NCBI GenBank assembly: GCA_945949655.1
Contig: CAMFFG010000072.1
Span: forward strand, 1 to 6,321
Direction of reading: 5' to 3'
Origin: an uncultured Peptococcaceae bacterium
Lineage (GTDB): Bacteria; Bacillota; Peptococcia; Peptococcales; Peptococcaceae
Length of the DNA stretch: 6,321 nucleotides
Made by a program: the position numbers and the translations under genes. Each line of letters opens with the position of its first letter. Position 1 is the first letter of the stretch. This document shows, piece by piece, positions 5,849-6,321 of this stretch. The notes under the pieces are model-generated. The model had not been told where the DNA came from and made no database searches. It saw only the letters and a list, made by a program, of their open reading frames with translations.

Positions 5849-6321
5849 GTGAGCAGCCCATAGCGATATCCTGTCTGAATGATTTTATTTTTTGTCCGGT
5901 TTCCATTTATTTTCATGCACTGGATGCTGATACCGACACGATAATATCGCAGGATGTCGTACAACTCAAAGGTACAGCTGCACATAAGACAGTGGACACT
6001 GCAACATACACGACGCGGGCATGTGTGTTGCAGGGCCTTTCTGTATATTCAGAGGAATATAATCTGGTTGGTAAAATTGACACATTTGATACCAGAAAAG
6101 GTGTTCTGACAGAACGAAAAAAGAAAATCAAGATGATCTATGATGGATATATTTTTCAACTGTATGCACAGTATTTCTGTTTGATTGAAATGGGCTATCA
6201 TGTAAATGAAATACGGTTGTACAGCATGGATGACAATAAAGTGTATCCAATCCCATTGCCACAGCATGCGCCGGAATTGTATCAGAAATTTATAAAAACA
6301 CTTACAGATTTGAATACATTT
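5845..6321 (+). CDS. cas4: CRISPR-associated Cas4 nuclease (3' end outside window)
   Basis: Cas4 is an iron-sulfur, PD-(D/E)xK-type nuclease that trims spacer precursors and helps select the PAM end with Cas1-Cas2. The frame is open for 159 codons to the window edge with no stop. Visible motifs: CLNDFIFCPVSIYFH (10-24), where C17 is the likely N-terminal cluster ligand; GTAAH with H47; VGKID with D79; TERKK with E90 and K92 forming the E-x-K core; and a Q105 motif in GYIFQLYAQ. These are the His, Asp, Glu, Lys and Gln of the nuclease core in the expected order. The remaining cluster cysteines normally sit near the C-terminus, beyond the edge. The ATGA overlap with cas12a matches the cas12a-cas4-cas1-cas2 order of type V-A loci. 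It is AT-rich (17 of 60 G/C at 6121-6180). Whether it is intact or fused downstream cannot be seen. Confidence 0.92.
   Translation, partial: MSEQPIAISCLNDFIFCPVSIYFHALDADTDTIISQDVVQLKGTAAHKTVDTATYTTRACVLQGLSVYSEEYNLVGKIDTFDTRKGVLTERKKKIKMIYDGYIFQLYAQYFCLIEMGYHVNEIRLYSMDDNKVYPIPLPQHAPELYQKFIKTLTDLNTF

Overview
The window reads left to right on the plus strand with no supported minus-strand gene. It joins a block of housekeeping genes to the start of a class 2 type V-A CRISPR-Cas operon. The meso-DAP pathway gene dapF, a zapA with purine-rich Shine-Dalgarno sites, and a Cas12a whose motifs resemble the Lachnospiraceae (LbCas12a) type point to an anaerobic Bacillota, most likely class Clostridia. 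Genus is not determinable, and a Negativicutes host is not excluded.

Layout: (1) 1-401, the C-terminal half of diaminopimelate epimerase (dapF), cut by the left edge. (2) 394-648, zapA, overlapping the end of dapF by 8 bases and probably translationally coupled. (3) 649-765, an intergenic stretch with an extended -10 promoter. (4) 766-2010, a 414-residue protein of the glutamate-cysteine ligase GCS2 family in which the two glutamates of the usual N-terminal G-V-E-x-E motif are replaced. It may be a pseudoenzyme. (5) 2011-2167, a strong intrinsic terminator, a second AT-rich hairpin, a promoter with a consensus -10 and an excellent ribosome binding site. (6) 2168-5848, a complete cas12a (1226 aa). 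(7) 5845-6321, the first 159 codons of cas4, overlapping cas12a by ATGA and cut by the right edge.

How the genes work together: Cas12a would process its own pre-crRNA and cut PAM-flanked DNA with one RuvC site. Cas4 is an adaptation nuclease that normally works with Cas1-Cas2 on spacer precursors. The rest of cas4, cas1, cas2 and the repeat array would be expected just to the right; no CRISPR repeat is visible here. The terminator isolates the cas operon from the housekeeping genes, and base composition falls from very GC-rich in dapF to AT-rich in cas4, which fits an acquired CRISPR module.

The system type is known. The individual points worth following are: Cas12a with Gln at the normally Arg position 18, a four-residue deletion that removes a conserved loop after RuvC-II, and the degenerate GCS2 protein next door.
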